A program made the position numbers and the translations under genes. This document shows positions 43,380-54,902 of a stretch of 64,000 bases of DNA, piece after piece. This DNA comes from Brachypterus glaber. Lineage: Eukaryota > Arthropoda > Insecta > Coleoptera > Kateretidae. The stretch lies in the NCBI GenBank assembly GCA_958510825.1, contig OY294044.1, positions 78,352,895-78,416,894 on the forward strand, read 5' to 3'. Every line of letters begins with the position of its first letter. Positions within the stretch are counted from its first letter, which is position 1. A model generated the notes under the pieces. It worked only from the letters and a program-made list of their open reading frames with translations. It was not told the origin of the DNA and did no database searches.

Positions 43380-43970
43380 TATCGAAAATTTACTTAATTT
43401 TGGTATCAAATTACAGGTACACTTGGAATTAAAAAAAAGTACTACATCCATGGACCTGGAGGTACACCAAATTTTTAAAATTTTAGGTGTTTCAAGTGAT
43501 TTACTGACCATGAAATTTTTAGGGTTATGTACATTGTCAGTGGATTTAAAAACGGTATAAAACACATTCATTTCTCGTAAAATATATTCCTATTTTACAA
43601 TTTATAGAAATATATAGAACTAAAAAGTAATAACAGAAATAAAAATATATAATTAATAAAATAACGAAAAGCAATAAGGTACCTTATTTAATAGCAGTTA
43701 AAACTTTAGAGAACCACAAATCTTCATTCCTATATATTTTAGCTCTGAATCTCTAATTTCTCGACCATTTTCCTTATTAGCCCCAAAATATATTGTTAAA
43801 ATTGATTTTTGTTGCTGGCTTAAGTGTTGCATGTTGACTCATTTGACACAACTATGTGTCGAACAAGATGACTATTACATTTAGTTTTATATATCTCTGA
43901 CTTAGTTAGGTCCTGAATTGACTTTAGTGGCAAGTTAGATTTAAATGGTACAATTTTTGGGTGTAGTACT
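43380..43970. repeat. Dispersed repeat family, copy 3 (inverted)
   Basis: Reverse-complement relative of 7900-8465: CACTGACAATGTACATAACCC on the minus strand, GGTACCTTATTTAATAG, GTTAGATTTAAATGGTAC. Confidence 0.6.
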
Positions 43971-44144
43971 TTTTAAAGATCGCAACTGTACGAGACAGGC
44001 AACGCTTGGTTTCATCCAGCGCCGTTCCCTGCATTAGATGGCTCATACTTTTTTTATGCACGCGCAATGTACGAGCTCTATTAACGTAAGATATGAAGCA
44101 AATATTTTCGCAGGAACTAAGTAATGATAAACGTTATATTAATA

Positions 44145-44256
44145 TTAGACCTAAATGTTAGGTTACCAACGTTAGGAATCGGGTCATATATTACAAATTA
44201 TACATTACAACTACGTCGGGATAACGTTCTTCTAATGTAAAATTTCTACTAGGGAT
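44145..44256. repeat. Fragment of the CTAACGTTAG MITE family
   Basis: TTAGGTTACCAACGTTAGGA then AATCGGGTCATATATTACA and AAATTTCTACTAGGG match the right half of the 14338-14556 element. The left end is lost. Confidence 0.65.
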
Positions 44257-44319
44257 ATTTACAAAGACACAAGGGTGTAAATCTTTATCTTCTATTGGGG
44301 GGGTAATACCCAGGGCCGG

Positions 44320-44560
44320 CCTTTCAAGCCTCAAATTTGGCGCCCCTAACAAAAGAAAAAACACCCTAAAATAAAGCTTTGTGCGCCTACAAAAAAATTG
44401 CCCTTCAAAAAATGCCATTAAGAAAAAAAGCTTTGTCTCTGACGGTTTCTACCAAACGTGGCGCCCCTACAAAAAAAATGACGGCGCCCAAAAAAATAAC
44501 CTAAGACAAAAGCTTCGTCCCTGACGGTTTCTACCAAACTTGGCGCCCCGCAAACAAAAT
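44320..44560. repeat. Short tandem repeat, GGCGCCCCTA units
   Basis: TTTGGCGCCCCTAACAAAAG, CGTGGCGCCCCTACAAAAAA and CTTGGCGCCCCGCAAACAAA recur with AAGCTTYGTCYCTGACGGTT and TCTACCAAAC blocks, roughly a 100-bp period, diverged. Confidence 0.6.
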
Positions 44561-44639
44561 TGGCGACCACGCCTATGGGGGGGGGTAATTACCCCCATTA
44601 CCCCCATCATCTACGCCCTTGATAGTATCTGCCTTTAAT

Positions 44640-45034
44640 AGCTAAAAAATTTTAGCTTTGGACTTAAGTCCAAACCTAGGTTTATATTTTTTGTAAAAGT
44701 AGTGATAAATCTTAAAAAAAAATTGGTGGTTATTTAAAAAATCTGTTTTATTTATTTGAAGAAATACGGCGGATATGATATCCTGGGCTAGTGACCAATT
44801 GTCACTGTCCATGTAATAATACTATCAGGGTTTTAAGATTACATTTTTATTACTATGCACTAAACTACTTATATATTTTTTAAAATATTTTAATATACTT
44901 CTATTTTTATACAATAATTCTTAAGAAGTTCTTGAAGAAGGTAGAGGTCAAGTCAGTTAAGTAGTTATACCGGGTGTCCCAAAAACATATCGACAACTTT
45001 CAGGGTGGCAGGAGACATCAAAACAAACATAATG

Positions 45035-45090
<56 letters not shown>

Positions 45091-45275
45091 GTAATTGAGC
45101 GGTTTTGGCAGTAATTAAATGTTTTAAATCATATCTACTACAGTTTCAAAATAGAAATTTTTGTAATATTTCTTGTGATAAGGAATTTTTTACTTCTCAA
45201 CAACAAACATTAGAAAATAAAGAAAGACAATGGTGTACAACTAAATAAAGAATTAATTTAGGTATACCTATTTGG

Positions 45276-45277
<2 letters not shown>
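44640..45277. other. Intergenic with a (TA)n microsatellite
   Basis: (TA)n at 45036-45086. TATACCGGGTGTCCCAAAAA at 44967-44986 is the outer end of a large inverted pair with 48885-48903. Otherwise AT-rich. Confidence 0.6.

Positions 45278-45356
<79 letters not shown>
45278..45356. repeat. (ATT)n microsatellite at the 3' end of the R4-like element
   Basis: About 26 ATT units. On the minus strand they form the (AAT)n tail of the retrotransposon. Confidence 0.95.
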
Positions 45357-45358
<2 letters not shown>

Positions 45359-45361
45359 TTG

Positions 45362-46698
45362 AAATAAAACCCGACAGGTTCACCTCGTCCTCCGATGACC
45401 GAGGCGACGTGCGGGGAAATTGCGGCAACTGCTCTCCACGTCCGTGGAGTAAGCCTCTACCGTGACCGGTTATCGTGTGCTCTGAGTAAATTAAGAGACC
45501 CAAGGATTACTGCTTTCTGCATGCGACCAGCCAGAATTTCGTCTGAGTCGCGACATGCCGGTATGGTTTTGAGGTTAGAGAGAAAGCTGTCATTTATACC
45601 ACCAAGGGATCCAACAATAAGCACCACCAGTTTTATAGAGTGGTCTGGATACAGTCTGCGGAGTTGAAAAAGAAGATCCTGATATTTTGTCCGCTTGTCC
45701 TCCTCCTTCAAAACAATGTTTCTTTCGGCTGGGGCCGAGAACTCAATAACAAACATTGTTTTGGCATTGTGGTCGAGGAGGACAATATCTGGCTTATTGG
45801 CTTGTATTTGCCTTAGGGTGGAGAATGAATAGTTCCAATATATGCGGCATCTATCATTCTCCACCACGGACTCAGTATCAGCTGGAGCATAGGGCAACAC
45901 TGGTGTTTCATCTAACCCATACGAGTGCCTGAGAAAGTAATAAAGCACTCGTAAGGCCGCGTTATGTCTGCGAATATATGCCGAGACCGCATATGTGGAA
46001 CATGCAGAAAGTAAATGCATGATGGTCTCTGGCATTTTTCGACAGGCCCTGCAGTTGGTATCAGGAACCTGCATTCCCATAAAGACTAATGTGTTAAAAA
46101 CACCATCTTGGCAAGCAAGTATGAAGCCCTCGGTCTCCGACTTTAACCCACCTGACCTAAGAAAGGAATATGTCAGTCTTTTGGATAAGCCAAGATCTTC
46201 TATGGTCTTAAAGAAGATTCCATGCATTGGCTTATCCATGTGTGACTGCAGAAGCATCGAATACTCTGCAGTTTTGAGGTGGGTTTTTAATTGAACGGGA
46301 CCTAACTCAGTTACAGAGTTTGGGTTTTCCCGTTCAAAGTCGAATATGAGACCGAGTTCTTCAGCTGCTCTCGATGCTGCCCTGAAGATAAAGGCTCCAA
46401 CTCCGGCTACCTCGTGGTCATAAACTAACCGTAGCAGGGGGTCTTCGCTCCTTATGATCTTACAGGCTGTATCCAAGGCCACTCTATTGTGAAGATACTC
46501 CAAACCTAAGAGTCCACGACCACCCCGATTTCGTGGGAAATATAGTCGTGGAACGGACGATCTCGGATGCAAGCTTCTAAAAAGATTCATAAGCTTCCGA
46601 GTAGAACGGTCAAGTTGGCGCAACTCATCTACTGTCCACTTGATGGTTCCAAATGAGTAGAGTAGAATTGGAACAGCAAGCATGTTTGTGGCAGACAC
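45362..46698 (-). mobile_element. Dong/R4-like non-LTR retrotransposon, 5'-truncated
   Basis: A roughly 1.3-kb 3' fragment between two (ATT)n tracts. Elements of the R4 clade, such as Dong, insert specifically into TAA repeats using a restriction-like endonuclease. This fragment carries such an endonuclease and has about 95 bp of 3' UTR before the (AAT)n tail. The 5' truncation point is at about 46698. Confidence 0.85.
45457..46698 (-). CDS. C-terminal part of an R4-type RT/endonuclease ORF
   Basis: 414 open codons to a TAG at 45457-45459 with no interruption. The N-terminal part is the RT thumb and linker (SFGTIKWTVDELRQLDRST, LHPRSSVPRLYFPRNRGGRG). Next comes a CCHC cluster CRACRKMPETIMHLLSAC. 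Then comes the PD-(D/E)xK-type restriction-like endonuclease with KPDIVLLD, a following VIEFSAPAERN and KRTKYQDLL. The palm and fingers of the RT are missing, so it cannot copy itself. The intact frame suggests a young insertion. An apparent longer ORF upstream is only poly-Asn read from (AAT)n. Confidence 0.85.
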   Translation of the reverse strand: MSATNMLAVPILLYSFGTIKWTVDELRQLDRSTRKLMNLFRSLHPRSSVPRLYFPRNRGGRGLLGLEYLHNRVALDTACKIIRSEDPLLRLVYDHEVAGVGAFIFRAASRAAEELGLIFDFERENPNSVTELGPVQLKTHLKTAEYSMLLQSHMDKPMHGIFFKTIEDLGLSKRLTYSFLRSGGLKSETEGFILACQDGVFNTLVFMGMQVPDTNCRACRKMPETIMHLLSACSTYAVSAYIRRHNAALRVLYYFLRHSYGLDETPVLPYAPADTESVVENDRCRIYWNYSFSTLRQIQANKPDIVLLDHNAKTMFVIEFSAPAERNIVLKEEDKRTKYQDLLFQLRRLYPDHSIKLVVLIVGSLGGINDSFLSNLKTIPACRDSDEILAGRMQKAVILGSLNLLRAHDNRSR

Positions 46699-46803
<105 letters not shown>

Positions 46804-46870
46804 TTTAGAAAAGTTATACATAGTCATGGAGAGTCCCAAATAAGCTTTATGCTTGTGCTAGGGGCTCTCC
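46804..46870 (-). repeat. GGAGAGCCCC hairpin module, copy 2
   Basis: GGAGAGTCCC (46828-46837) pairs with GGGGCTCTCC (46861-46870) with one mismatch. On the minus strand it is followed by CATGACTATGTATAAC...AAATA and then (AAT)n. Related to 26740-26806. Confidence 0.6.
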
Positions 46871-46905
46871 ATTAATTTTGACAAATAATAATTTAACAAG
46901 GACAT

Positions 46906-46976
46906 TCAGGTCTATTCACGTGCGTAAACAATATTCTTATTTTGGCAATATTGTTTACGCAGGTGAATAGACCTGA
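46906..46976. repeat. 71-bp hairpin, TCAGGTCTATTCAC family
   Basis: TCAGGTCTATTCACGTGCGT then AAACAATATT is inverted as AATATTGTTT then ACGCAGGTGAATAGACCTGA, with two mismatches in 30 bp. Ends match the MITE at 802-953. Confidence 0.75.
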
Positions 46977-47170
46977 TTTTAGTACTGGATCACAACAAAT
47001 TTTCTATCAGGATTTCTGATCATATCTTCAAACATCTCTTCAAATCAATTCATGCTCGTTTTCAAAAAAGAAACTTTTAGATAATTAAAGACCAAACGGC
47101 TCATTTGCAGATAAGGGTTAATTTATTTGGATGTTGTGATATTTTAATATTTTTTTGATTTTTGTTTGTA

Positions 47171-48712
47171 AATGTATTTTTGGCCGCTGAACACGAATCC
47201 GTTGTCAGTTTTGACCAATCAGGTCAGCGTTCCAAAATAACCTCAAAAAACAGTTTGAAATCCGCCGCCCAATAAACATTGGTTCGGCGGCCGCCCAGTG
47301 GCCGACCGTCGGCATGCCGACGCAGCAACGTCGCTCCGCCGTCGGCAATTGACGGGCGGCCCGCCGTCAATAGGAGACAAGTGCCTACGGTCAAACGATG
47401 ATCATTTGCCGATCATATTGCCAACTACTTACCGACCATTTTAAGATCATCATTATTTGCCGCTCTTTTGCCGATCATATTGCCAACCATTTACCGACCA
47501 TTTTAAGATCATCAAAGGATGATCATTTGCCGATCATATTGCCAACCATTTACCGACTATTTTAAGATCAGATGTTGCAAATTGCAATCTATAGATTGCA
47601 ACATAGACATTTTGTACTGCTCTAGTACAAAATTTTCCATAATGACTTATGCATTGATCGTTAAAAGGAATTGATCCTTATAAGGATATATTAAATTAAA
47701 AATAAAGTGTAGTGAAAGCGTACAGATGGTGGCGCCATCTAATGTTGCACAAAAGTACTATAAGTATTTTATATTTGTATTTTATATTGGCTGTATTTCT
47801 GGAAAATTTGTGACCACGATAACTCAAGAACGCTTTTAGCTAAAGACTTAAATTTTGGACTACGGGTTAATTATCCAAAGTTCTAGGCTGGTATTGTTTT
47901 TGGTTAAAGTAGGGGTGGGGTAAAAACATGTTTTCCAGAATTTTATTTTTTTTAAATGCAATACGAGTTTTTTAGCAGTATTATTATTTTATATGTATAC
48001 AGTTTCCCCAATTATAGGGCCAGGTTAATAAAAACCAAAAACAAAAAAAATCAAAAAAAAAAAAAATTAAAAAAAATAAAAAAAATCCTTTTTTTTAATT
48101 TTTAACTGACCCTGAATATTTTTGATACTTGACGGAAATAAAAATATATTTTGGATACAAAACGCCAAGAAACTTAAAAAAAGCAATAACAATTTTTCAA
48201 TTTTTTTTACTAACGCAAAACTTTCCTTGGGAAAAGTAAAAATGCAAAAAGCAAAAGCATAATTATTATAATTAATGTTTTAAAAAACAAAACTGAAAAA
48301 AAATATTTATGTGTATAAAATATATAATCGGTTAATCGGCGGCATTTTCGTGATCAATGATCCAAAGTGCGATGGTATGCCGCTGTTAGGTTGTTTAGTC
48401 AGATGCCGACGGCGGCCCGACGTTGAGCCGATGTGGTATTTCGATTATCATTTGCCGACGGCGGCCCGACTTTGAGCCGACGTAGTATTTCCTTTATCGT
48501 TTGCCATCATTTTGCCGACCGGCGATCAGACGTCGTTCCAACGTCGGGCTGACGTCAAATAGCGATGATCATTTGCCATCACTTCACCGACCTTCGGCCG
48601 CCGAACCATTGTTTATTGGGCGGTTTTCAACTGTTTTTTTGAGGTTATTTTGGAACGCTGACCTGATTGGTCAAAACTGACATGGGATTCGTGTCCAGCG
48701 GCTAAAAATACA
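47171..48712. mobile_element. Compound foldback element (family X)
   Basis: Outer arms of about 100 bp share GTATTTTTGGCCGCTGAACA, TCAGTTTTGACCAATCAGG and CCAAAATAACCTC with their inverse at 48625-48712. Inner ends CGCCCAATAAACATTGGTTC and GAACCATTGTTTATTGGGCG are also inverted. The interior is GC-rich near both ends (CCGACGGCGGCCCGACG words) and AT-rich in the middle. A three-copy block lies at 47395-47575. The 47540-47960 part recurs inside MITE A. No ORF. Confidence 0.7.
47395..47575. repeat. Tandem repeat, GCCGATCATATTGCCAAC, three copies
   Basis: TGATCATTTGCCGATCATAT then TGCCAACYAYTTACCGACCA and TTTTAAGATCATC recurs three times with a period near 60 bp. Confidence 0.75.
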
Positions 48713-48915
48713 TGGGAATATATGTATGTATATTCGCAACTCTGGGACAATTTTTTTGTGTGCCTGTTTAATCATTGATGATAAAAAGTTCCAAAACCAT
48801 TTTCCGGTTTTCATTCAAAACGGATATTTATATTTATTCAGCAAAAAAAAATATGTTGTTTTAATGTCCCCTTCCATCCCTTAGTTTTTGGGACACCCTG
48901 TATAGAACAGTAATT

Positions 48916-49586
48916 GTATCGGGTGTTTTTCAAAGGTGGCTCGTCTCTATAACTTTTTTATTTGTAGAGATAAAATAATGAAATTTACAGGGTGTCTATA
49001 AGACCATATTTTGAATTATATCACCTAACGTAATTTTCCTTCACTTCCGGTTTAATCGAAAACGACTCCTACTTTTGATTTTTAAATGGAACACACCTTA
49101 TATTTTTACATATTTGGATTCACCATTAAATTCTGTGTAACATCTCAAGTTTATGTCAAATTTTGACAGCTTTTGTCATTTTAAAGGGTCAAATACATTA
49201 ACAGTTATTTATGGTACTAGTGGGTAAAGTAAAATCGAAAATTAACCTGCTTGGCTGACGCCTCGCAGGTTAATTTTCTCATGGGCAATATCGGTTTACC
49301 CATGAGTGCCATACAAGGTTTTATCCAATAAATAGCTTAGGAATTCATATTTTTATTAAAAATTTTAATGACATTTACAAGAAAATAATTTGACAAGTGA
49401 CAGTTGAATGGGTAAAATAAATAATTATCCACTCAATAAAGTAAAAGCCACGCGGGGGTTATTATTGAATTTATTCATTTAAAATAAAGCTGGTAATTGT
49501 CTTATTATCTGTATGTATTGGATAAATGTATTTTTGTTTTGATTATAAAAATACATATTACCTTTTTGTTATTATTCTAAAGAGAA

Positions 49587-49655
<69 letters not shown>

Positions 49656-49714
49656 GTATTTTTGTTTTGATTATAAAAATACATATTACCTTTTTGTTAT
49701 TATTCTAAAGAGAA

Positions 49715-49761
<47 letters not shown>

Positions 49762-50200
49762 TAATAATATCGAAAAGACATAAACGGAATAAAGCAAAAA
49801 TTTGAGTTAAAGCAAAAAATGTTTAGTTTTCGTGTAAAATCAAAGGAAAACAATTTATTAAATAAATTGTATTTTTCTACCAATATTTTATTTAAAATAA
49901 ATAGATTTAGTGACTTTATAATAAAATAATTTGAAACAAAATTTTATTTAAAAAATGACAAAAACCTAGGATAATACACAAAATTTAATGGCGAATCCAC
50001 ATATGTAAAAAATATACAGGGTGTTGACTTTAAAAATCAATAGTAGAGTTCGTTTCCGGTTAAACTGGAAGTAAAAACAAATTGCGTTAGGTGATATAAT
50101 TCAAAATATGGTCTTATAGACACCCGGTAAATTTCATTCTTATATCTTTAGGAATAAAAAAGTTATAGGGGCGAGCCACTTTTGAAAAATACCCGGTATA
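48916..50200. mobile_element. Foldback element with about 210-bp arms
   Basis: TATCGGGTGTTTTTCAAAGG then TGGCTCG starts the left arm; ATACCCGGTATA ends the right one. Both arms contain ACACCCGGTAAATTTCATT-type, GTGATATAATTCAAAATATG and CTTCCGGTTTAA blocks. Inside are a GGTTAATTTTC palindrome (49235-49310), a duplicated unit with (AT)n, and AT-rich filler. No ORF. Confidence 0.75.
49524..49756. repeat. Duplicated 65-bp unit ending in (AT)n
   Basis: AATGTATTTTTGTTTTGATT to TCTAAAGAGAAAACAAT is identical at 49524 and 49653, each followed by a long (AT)n run. Confidence 0.9.
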
Positions 50201-50204
50201 TAAC

Positions 50205-51090
50205 AGCTTAATTACTAATAGAGGCCGCGTGGCCTATTAGGCCTATTAACTACTCCGCTCTGCTCGTTGAATTTTACGAGACCGGGCATTTTAAAATTTA
50301 ATACAATTTTTTAATTTTTTAATTTATAAAAAAAGTTCAACAATTTGCGATATAGGTACCAGTTTTAGAGAATCATGTCCCCCAGACCAGATCGAAAAAC
50401 AGATTTTTTTTTTAAATGTGTGTCCATTACTAAAGTTTTGGACACACACATCCATATCAACAGTAAAACATTTAGGGCTCCTGCAACTTCTAGTAGGGGG
50501 AAAATTTGGTACGTCGCGGCGCGTCTGCTTAAGTGATTTCGATTCTCAGCCGCGCCGATACCCTTTTTTAGTAATTATTAATTGAAATTTGGCAAAGGCG
50601 ATAGATAAAACAGAGTCACCCCCTAAAAACTGGTTCGAAAGTCAGTTAAAGCCGGTGGTTCCTTCTAGTACCAGCCACATAAGACCTGAACTTGAAGGAT
50701 GCTTAATTAAGTAGAATAATATAAGGTTAAACAAACATATTAATTTAGATGTTTTAAATAGTAATTAATAATAATAATAATATTTACTGGAAATGCAACA
50801 GGCTAACGACCGAGATCTTTCTTATTCTATCACAAAAATTGGTGTTATGTTTGGGAAAAAGATTTTTGCAGTATTTTTGATAAAATTTTATCTATATATT
50901 TTAAGCAGTTTGCAGCTTTTAGTTGGAAATGTGCCTGAGGCAGAAGATTCACTAGAAATACAACGAAAAGCAAAATGCAAAATTGTTGGGATGGACTCGG
51001 GAGGAACTCAATTTGTAGCACTCATGAGTGCTGATTTTTTCTTTCAAATACCAACTTAGAGCTGCATTTTTTTTTAATCCAGACAAAAAA
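50205..51090. other. Intergenic; outer arm of a large inverted pair
   Basis: The arm at 50440-50500 (ATATCAACAGTAAAACATTT, GGGCTCCTGCAAC) is the inverse of 54065-54115. The open frame at 50793-51059 shows no recognisable domain. Confidence 0.4.
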
Positions 51091-51179
51091 ATGAATTAAT
51101 TACGAAGTCACAGTGAGCGCATTTTTGATAACGCGCGAGATCCGTATGTACAACATCCACGCTCACGGTGTTCTAGAAG

Positions 51180-52305
51180 AACTTTTAAATGACATGGCAA
51201 CTTCCATTTTTTTTTCTTTTTGGAATTTGTTATATGAGCTCTAAATTAAAAAAATAAGGCCAAAATTTTAAAAATCGTTAGAGCCGTTTTTGAAAAAAAT
51301 CTGTTTTTTAGAAAATATCTCTGATATTTCAAGCTAACATACTCGGTTTGCCCTCGATGTCTCGGATTTTGACCAAATTTGGCATAGTGGTACCACTATA
51401 GTACCTAAGCACTCCATCCAAAATTTTTTCAAAACGTTCACTATACTGGGTGTCCCACCAAGTTCTTGATATAGCTTATCTCCGTTATTTGAAAAGGTAT
51501 TAAAGTTTGCAAAAAAATATCATTAAATCAAAGCCAAGGAAGATTTTACTGACTTATTCAAAACCGCCCCTTGCTTACCCACTCCCTTGAAACTACCCCC
51601 AAGTTCTGTTTTTAGCACCCCCTAATTCTTATTAAAGACTATGAAAGTACACTTTATTCTGAATTCAACCATTTATTATAAGTGGTATCTTAGATTTTAA
51701 GGAGCTCTAAATAACAATTATTATTTATTAATAGAAGGGTGGTATTTACAACAAAGTTGCGGGTAGTTCCAGGAGAGTGGAGAGAGTTATTATGAGTTGG
51801 TTTTGTATATATTAATCAATTTTCTTTTGGGTACAATTTAACGTAAGTTTTTGGAAAATTTTCTGGTTAAATTTAAAATGAAATGTGCTTTCATATTCTT
51901 CAGTAAAATAGGGGAGTGCTATTTGAAACTAGTTGGAGGTGGTTCCAAGAGGGTGGATTAATAAGGACTACCCCATATGCATATGCATATGTCAGTAAAT
52001 TCTACTTTGACTCCAATTTAATTTTATTTATTTTTTTTACTTTTTTTATCTTTTTAAATAACGGAGATATAGGCCGTTTAAAACCTGGTGGGACTTTATT
52101 ATTACTAATAATTGTTATTGGAAGCCCCTAAAAGAATAAGATACTATTTATAATACATGGTTTAATTCAAAATGAAATGTAGTTTCATATTCTTAGATAA
52201 AAATTTTTGCTCACGCCCAAGTGTATACTTTAGTGAGCTAATATTGTTTGTTTATAAGATTTATTTTTATGATAATTATGTTGTGGTTTTTGTCAATAAA
52301 CAAAC

Positions 52306-52341
<36 letters not shown>

Positions 52342-52783
52342 AAATGTTATTTGAAAATCAGAGGGTGGGGTGGTTACAAGGGAGTGAGTAAGCAATGGTG
52401 GGGGGGGGGGGTTGAATAAGTCAATAAAATCTTCTTTGGCTCCTATTTAACGCTAATTTTTACAAAAAAAATACCTTTTCAAATAACGGAGATATAACTT
52501 GTCTAGAACCTGGTTGGTGGGACACCCGGTATCGTAAACGGATGGACCGTTTTGAAAAATATTTAGATGGAGTGCTTAGGTACCATAGTGGTACCTCTAC
52601 GCCAAGTTTGGTCAAAATCCGAGACATCGAGGGCAAACCGAGTATGTTAGCGTGAAATATAAGAAATATTTTCTAAAAAAACACATTTTTTTCAGAAACA
52701 GCTCTAACAATTTTTAAAAATTTGGTCTTATTTTTTTAATTAGAGCTCATATAACAAATTCCAAAAAGAAAAAAAAAATGGAA
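51180..52783. mobile_element. Foldback element, ACTGGGTGTCCCACCA core ends
   Basis: The left arm 51195-51500 (AACAAATTCCAAAAAG inverse, TACTCGGTTTGCCCTCGATG, GGTACCACTATAGTACC, CTGGGTGTCCCACCAAG) is inverted at about 52465-52783. A pair of diverged internal copies with CTTATTAAAGAC, AGTTGGAGGTGG and GGGAGTG blocks fills the middle, along with an (ATT)n run at 52308-52340. No ORF. Confidence 0.7.
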
Positions 52784-53156
52784 ATAAGTCAATAAAATCT
52801 TCTTTGGCTCCTATTTAACGCTAATTTTTACAAAAAAAATACCTTTTCAAATAACGGAGATATAACTTGTCTAGAACCTGGTTGGTGGGACACCCGGTAT
52901 CGTAAACGGATGGACCGTTTTGAAAAATATTTAGATGGAGTGCTTAGGTACCATAGTGGTACCTCTACGCCAAGTTTGGTCAAAATCCGAGACATCGAGG
53001 GCAAACCGAGTATGTTAGCGTGAAATATAAGAAATATTTTCTAAAAAAACACATTTTTTTCAGAAACAGCTCTAACAATTTTTAAAAATTTGGTCTTATT
53101 TTTTTAATTAGAGCTCATATAACAAATTCCAAAAAGAAAAAAAAAATGGAAGTTGT
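52421..53156. repeat. Tandem duplication, 368-bp period, identical copies
   Basis: TCAATAAAATCTTCTTTGGC begins copies at 52421 and 52789, and both run to CAAAAAGAAAAAAAAAATGG. I see no difference between them. The join falls inside TGGAA. It duplicates the right arm of the preceding foldback. Confidence 0.9.
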
Positions 53157-53159
53157 CAC

Positions 53160-54760
53160 GTGATTTAAAAGTTCTTCTAAAACAGCGTGCGCTTATATGT
53201 GAATGCACGCGTGATTTTTTTTTCAGTTTTTTTGTAGGTAGGTTTTCACGACGGTTTGTAGATTTTTTTTAGATAGAAAAATACCAATAATACTCAAAAT
53301 ATATTTTTTCACTTATTTATTAAGATAGACAAAATATGCAGAACCGAACGTAAGTAACGCGTGATATCACTCTAACTGCATATTACCCGCAGGCGCACTG
53401 AAAGAAATTAGTGGGCTCTGCGCTATACATTATAAGATATTTGGTAACAGTGGCAAATTATAGTGATTTAAGCTATAGATTATAAGGGACACAATAACTA
53501 ATAATGTTAAAAATAAATTGGAAACGATTATATATATTACAGACAAGATTATATTTATTACAGGCACTATTATAAATTTACAGAAATTTTATTATATTAT
53601 AAAAATTATTAGCACGGACAATAATTAAATCTATTTAAGCTATAAATGCCATACTATTTGTTATATTTTATTATTCACTAAACAATTAAAGTATTTCATA
53701 TAAATTTTTACACTGACTGCCATAATTGTAAGAGAAAGCCTTGTATTTATATAATAAGCGATTATAATTTGCTTGGTATGTGTGTTATAGCGCTTCTAGC
53801 TATAATTTTTTTTCCGTGCGTGATATCACGCTGTGGCTTTAACGTGAAATTTCCGAATGTTATCTGGGCATATATAATACAGTAAGTAAATTATAAAATT
53901 TTACCAAAAATAGTGCAGACATGAAACCAATTTAAGTAATAAAATAAAATATCATTTTATGCTGCTTAAAAAATTTAATTTTTATGACCCTAACTGCAGA
54001 CTTTGTTTAAAAATATTTTTTGTCGATTTTTATTTTAATTTTCGTCAAATCCGCAGACTATAGTTGATGTCGCAGGAGCCCTTGATTTTTTTCTGTTGAT
54101 ATGATGTGTTTACAATGTTTAGCACGTAGCCGCAAACGATTTTCGAAAAAACCTGGTTGTCGATTCAGCTGGTAGACAAACATCTTTTAGAGAAGTAACC
54201 AGTTTGCAATCTGCTGCCCAACTTTTAAGAGAAAATTCCAAATGAAACCGTATCTAAACCAATCAACTTTGATTGGATTTCATTACGTTTCATTGAATTT
54301 AATTGGTTTGATATGTGTATCTGAAACAATTCGTTGGATTTCATTTGGAATTTTTAACAGGGTTGGATCCATATGTTTTCTTTTATGTAATAAACTATAT
54401 TAGAGAAGTTCGTTTTATTTTGTATATATGCAAAATATTTTGGGCAATTTTCAGACTGAAGCTTGCCCTATAAAAAAGCACTATAAAGTACCGAATAGAT
54501 AGGTTTGTAGGTAGTTTTCTGGGGAACCAAACCAGCTGCCCTAGAGACACTAGATCTAGGTCTAGTTAGTAATGCTAACTTGCGAACTTAAGACCAAGAT
54601 CTAGTTTCCCTAAGCTACCCATGCATGGCTATGGGTAGGTGCACCTACCCTAACATACCTAGCTAACTAGTGCGCTAGCTTGCCTTGGAACGATATACAC
54701 CGTTTAAGCTACTCAGTAAAATACGCATGCCCTGATATTAGAACTTCCACCTAAATTAAC
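53160..54760. other. Intergenic, no gene seen
   Basis: AT-rich. 54229-54358 is a small inverted element (AAAATTCCAAATGAAA / ATTTCATTTGGAATTTT). 54530-54690 is dense in CTAG-containing palindromes (CTAGATCTAG, AAGATCTAG, GCTAGC). Confidence 0.45.
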
Positions 54761-54762
54761 AC

Positions 54763-54902
54763 GTTTGCGACACCGTGACCCATCGGTGAATCACGCTGGG
54801 TTTTGCAGGATTACTTCATATTTTTTCCTGCCTCCGTACTTAGGTATATCAAAAGCCTACGAAATCAACTTGACCCACATGTGGGTCACGACGTCGCGAA
54901 CG
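54763..54902. repeat. 140-bp MITE-like element, TTTGCGACACCGTGACCCA ends
   Basis: Left TTTGCGACACCGTGACCCAT and right TGGGTCACGACGTCGCGAA are inverted with few mismatches. GACCCACATGTGGGTC is an added palindrome at the right end. Confidence 0.6.

Noticed and set aside
45395..46294. Plus-strand open frames at 45395-45667 and 45995-46294
   Set aside because: Both lie antisense to the uninterrupted R4-type ORF, whose domains are recognisable on the minus strand.
50793..51059. 88-codon open frame
   Set aside because: No recognisable domain; lies between arms of repeats and has Phe/Leu-rich AT-driven composition.
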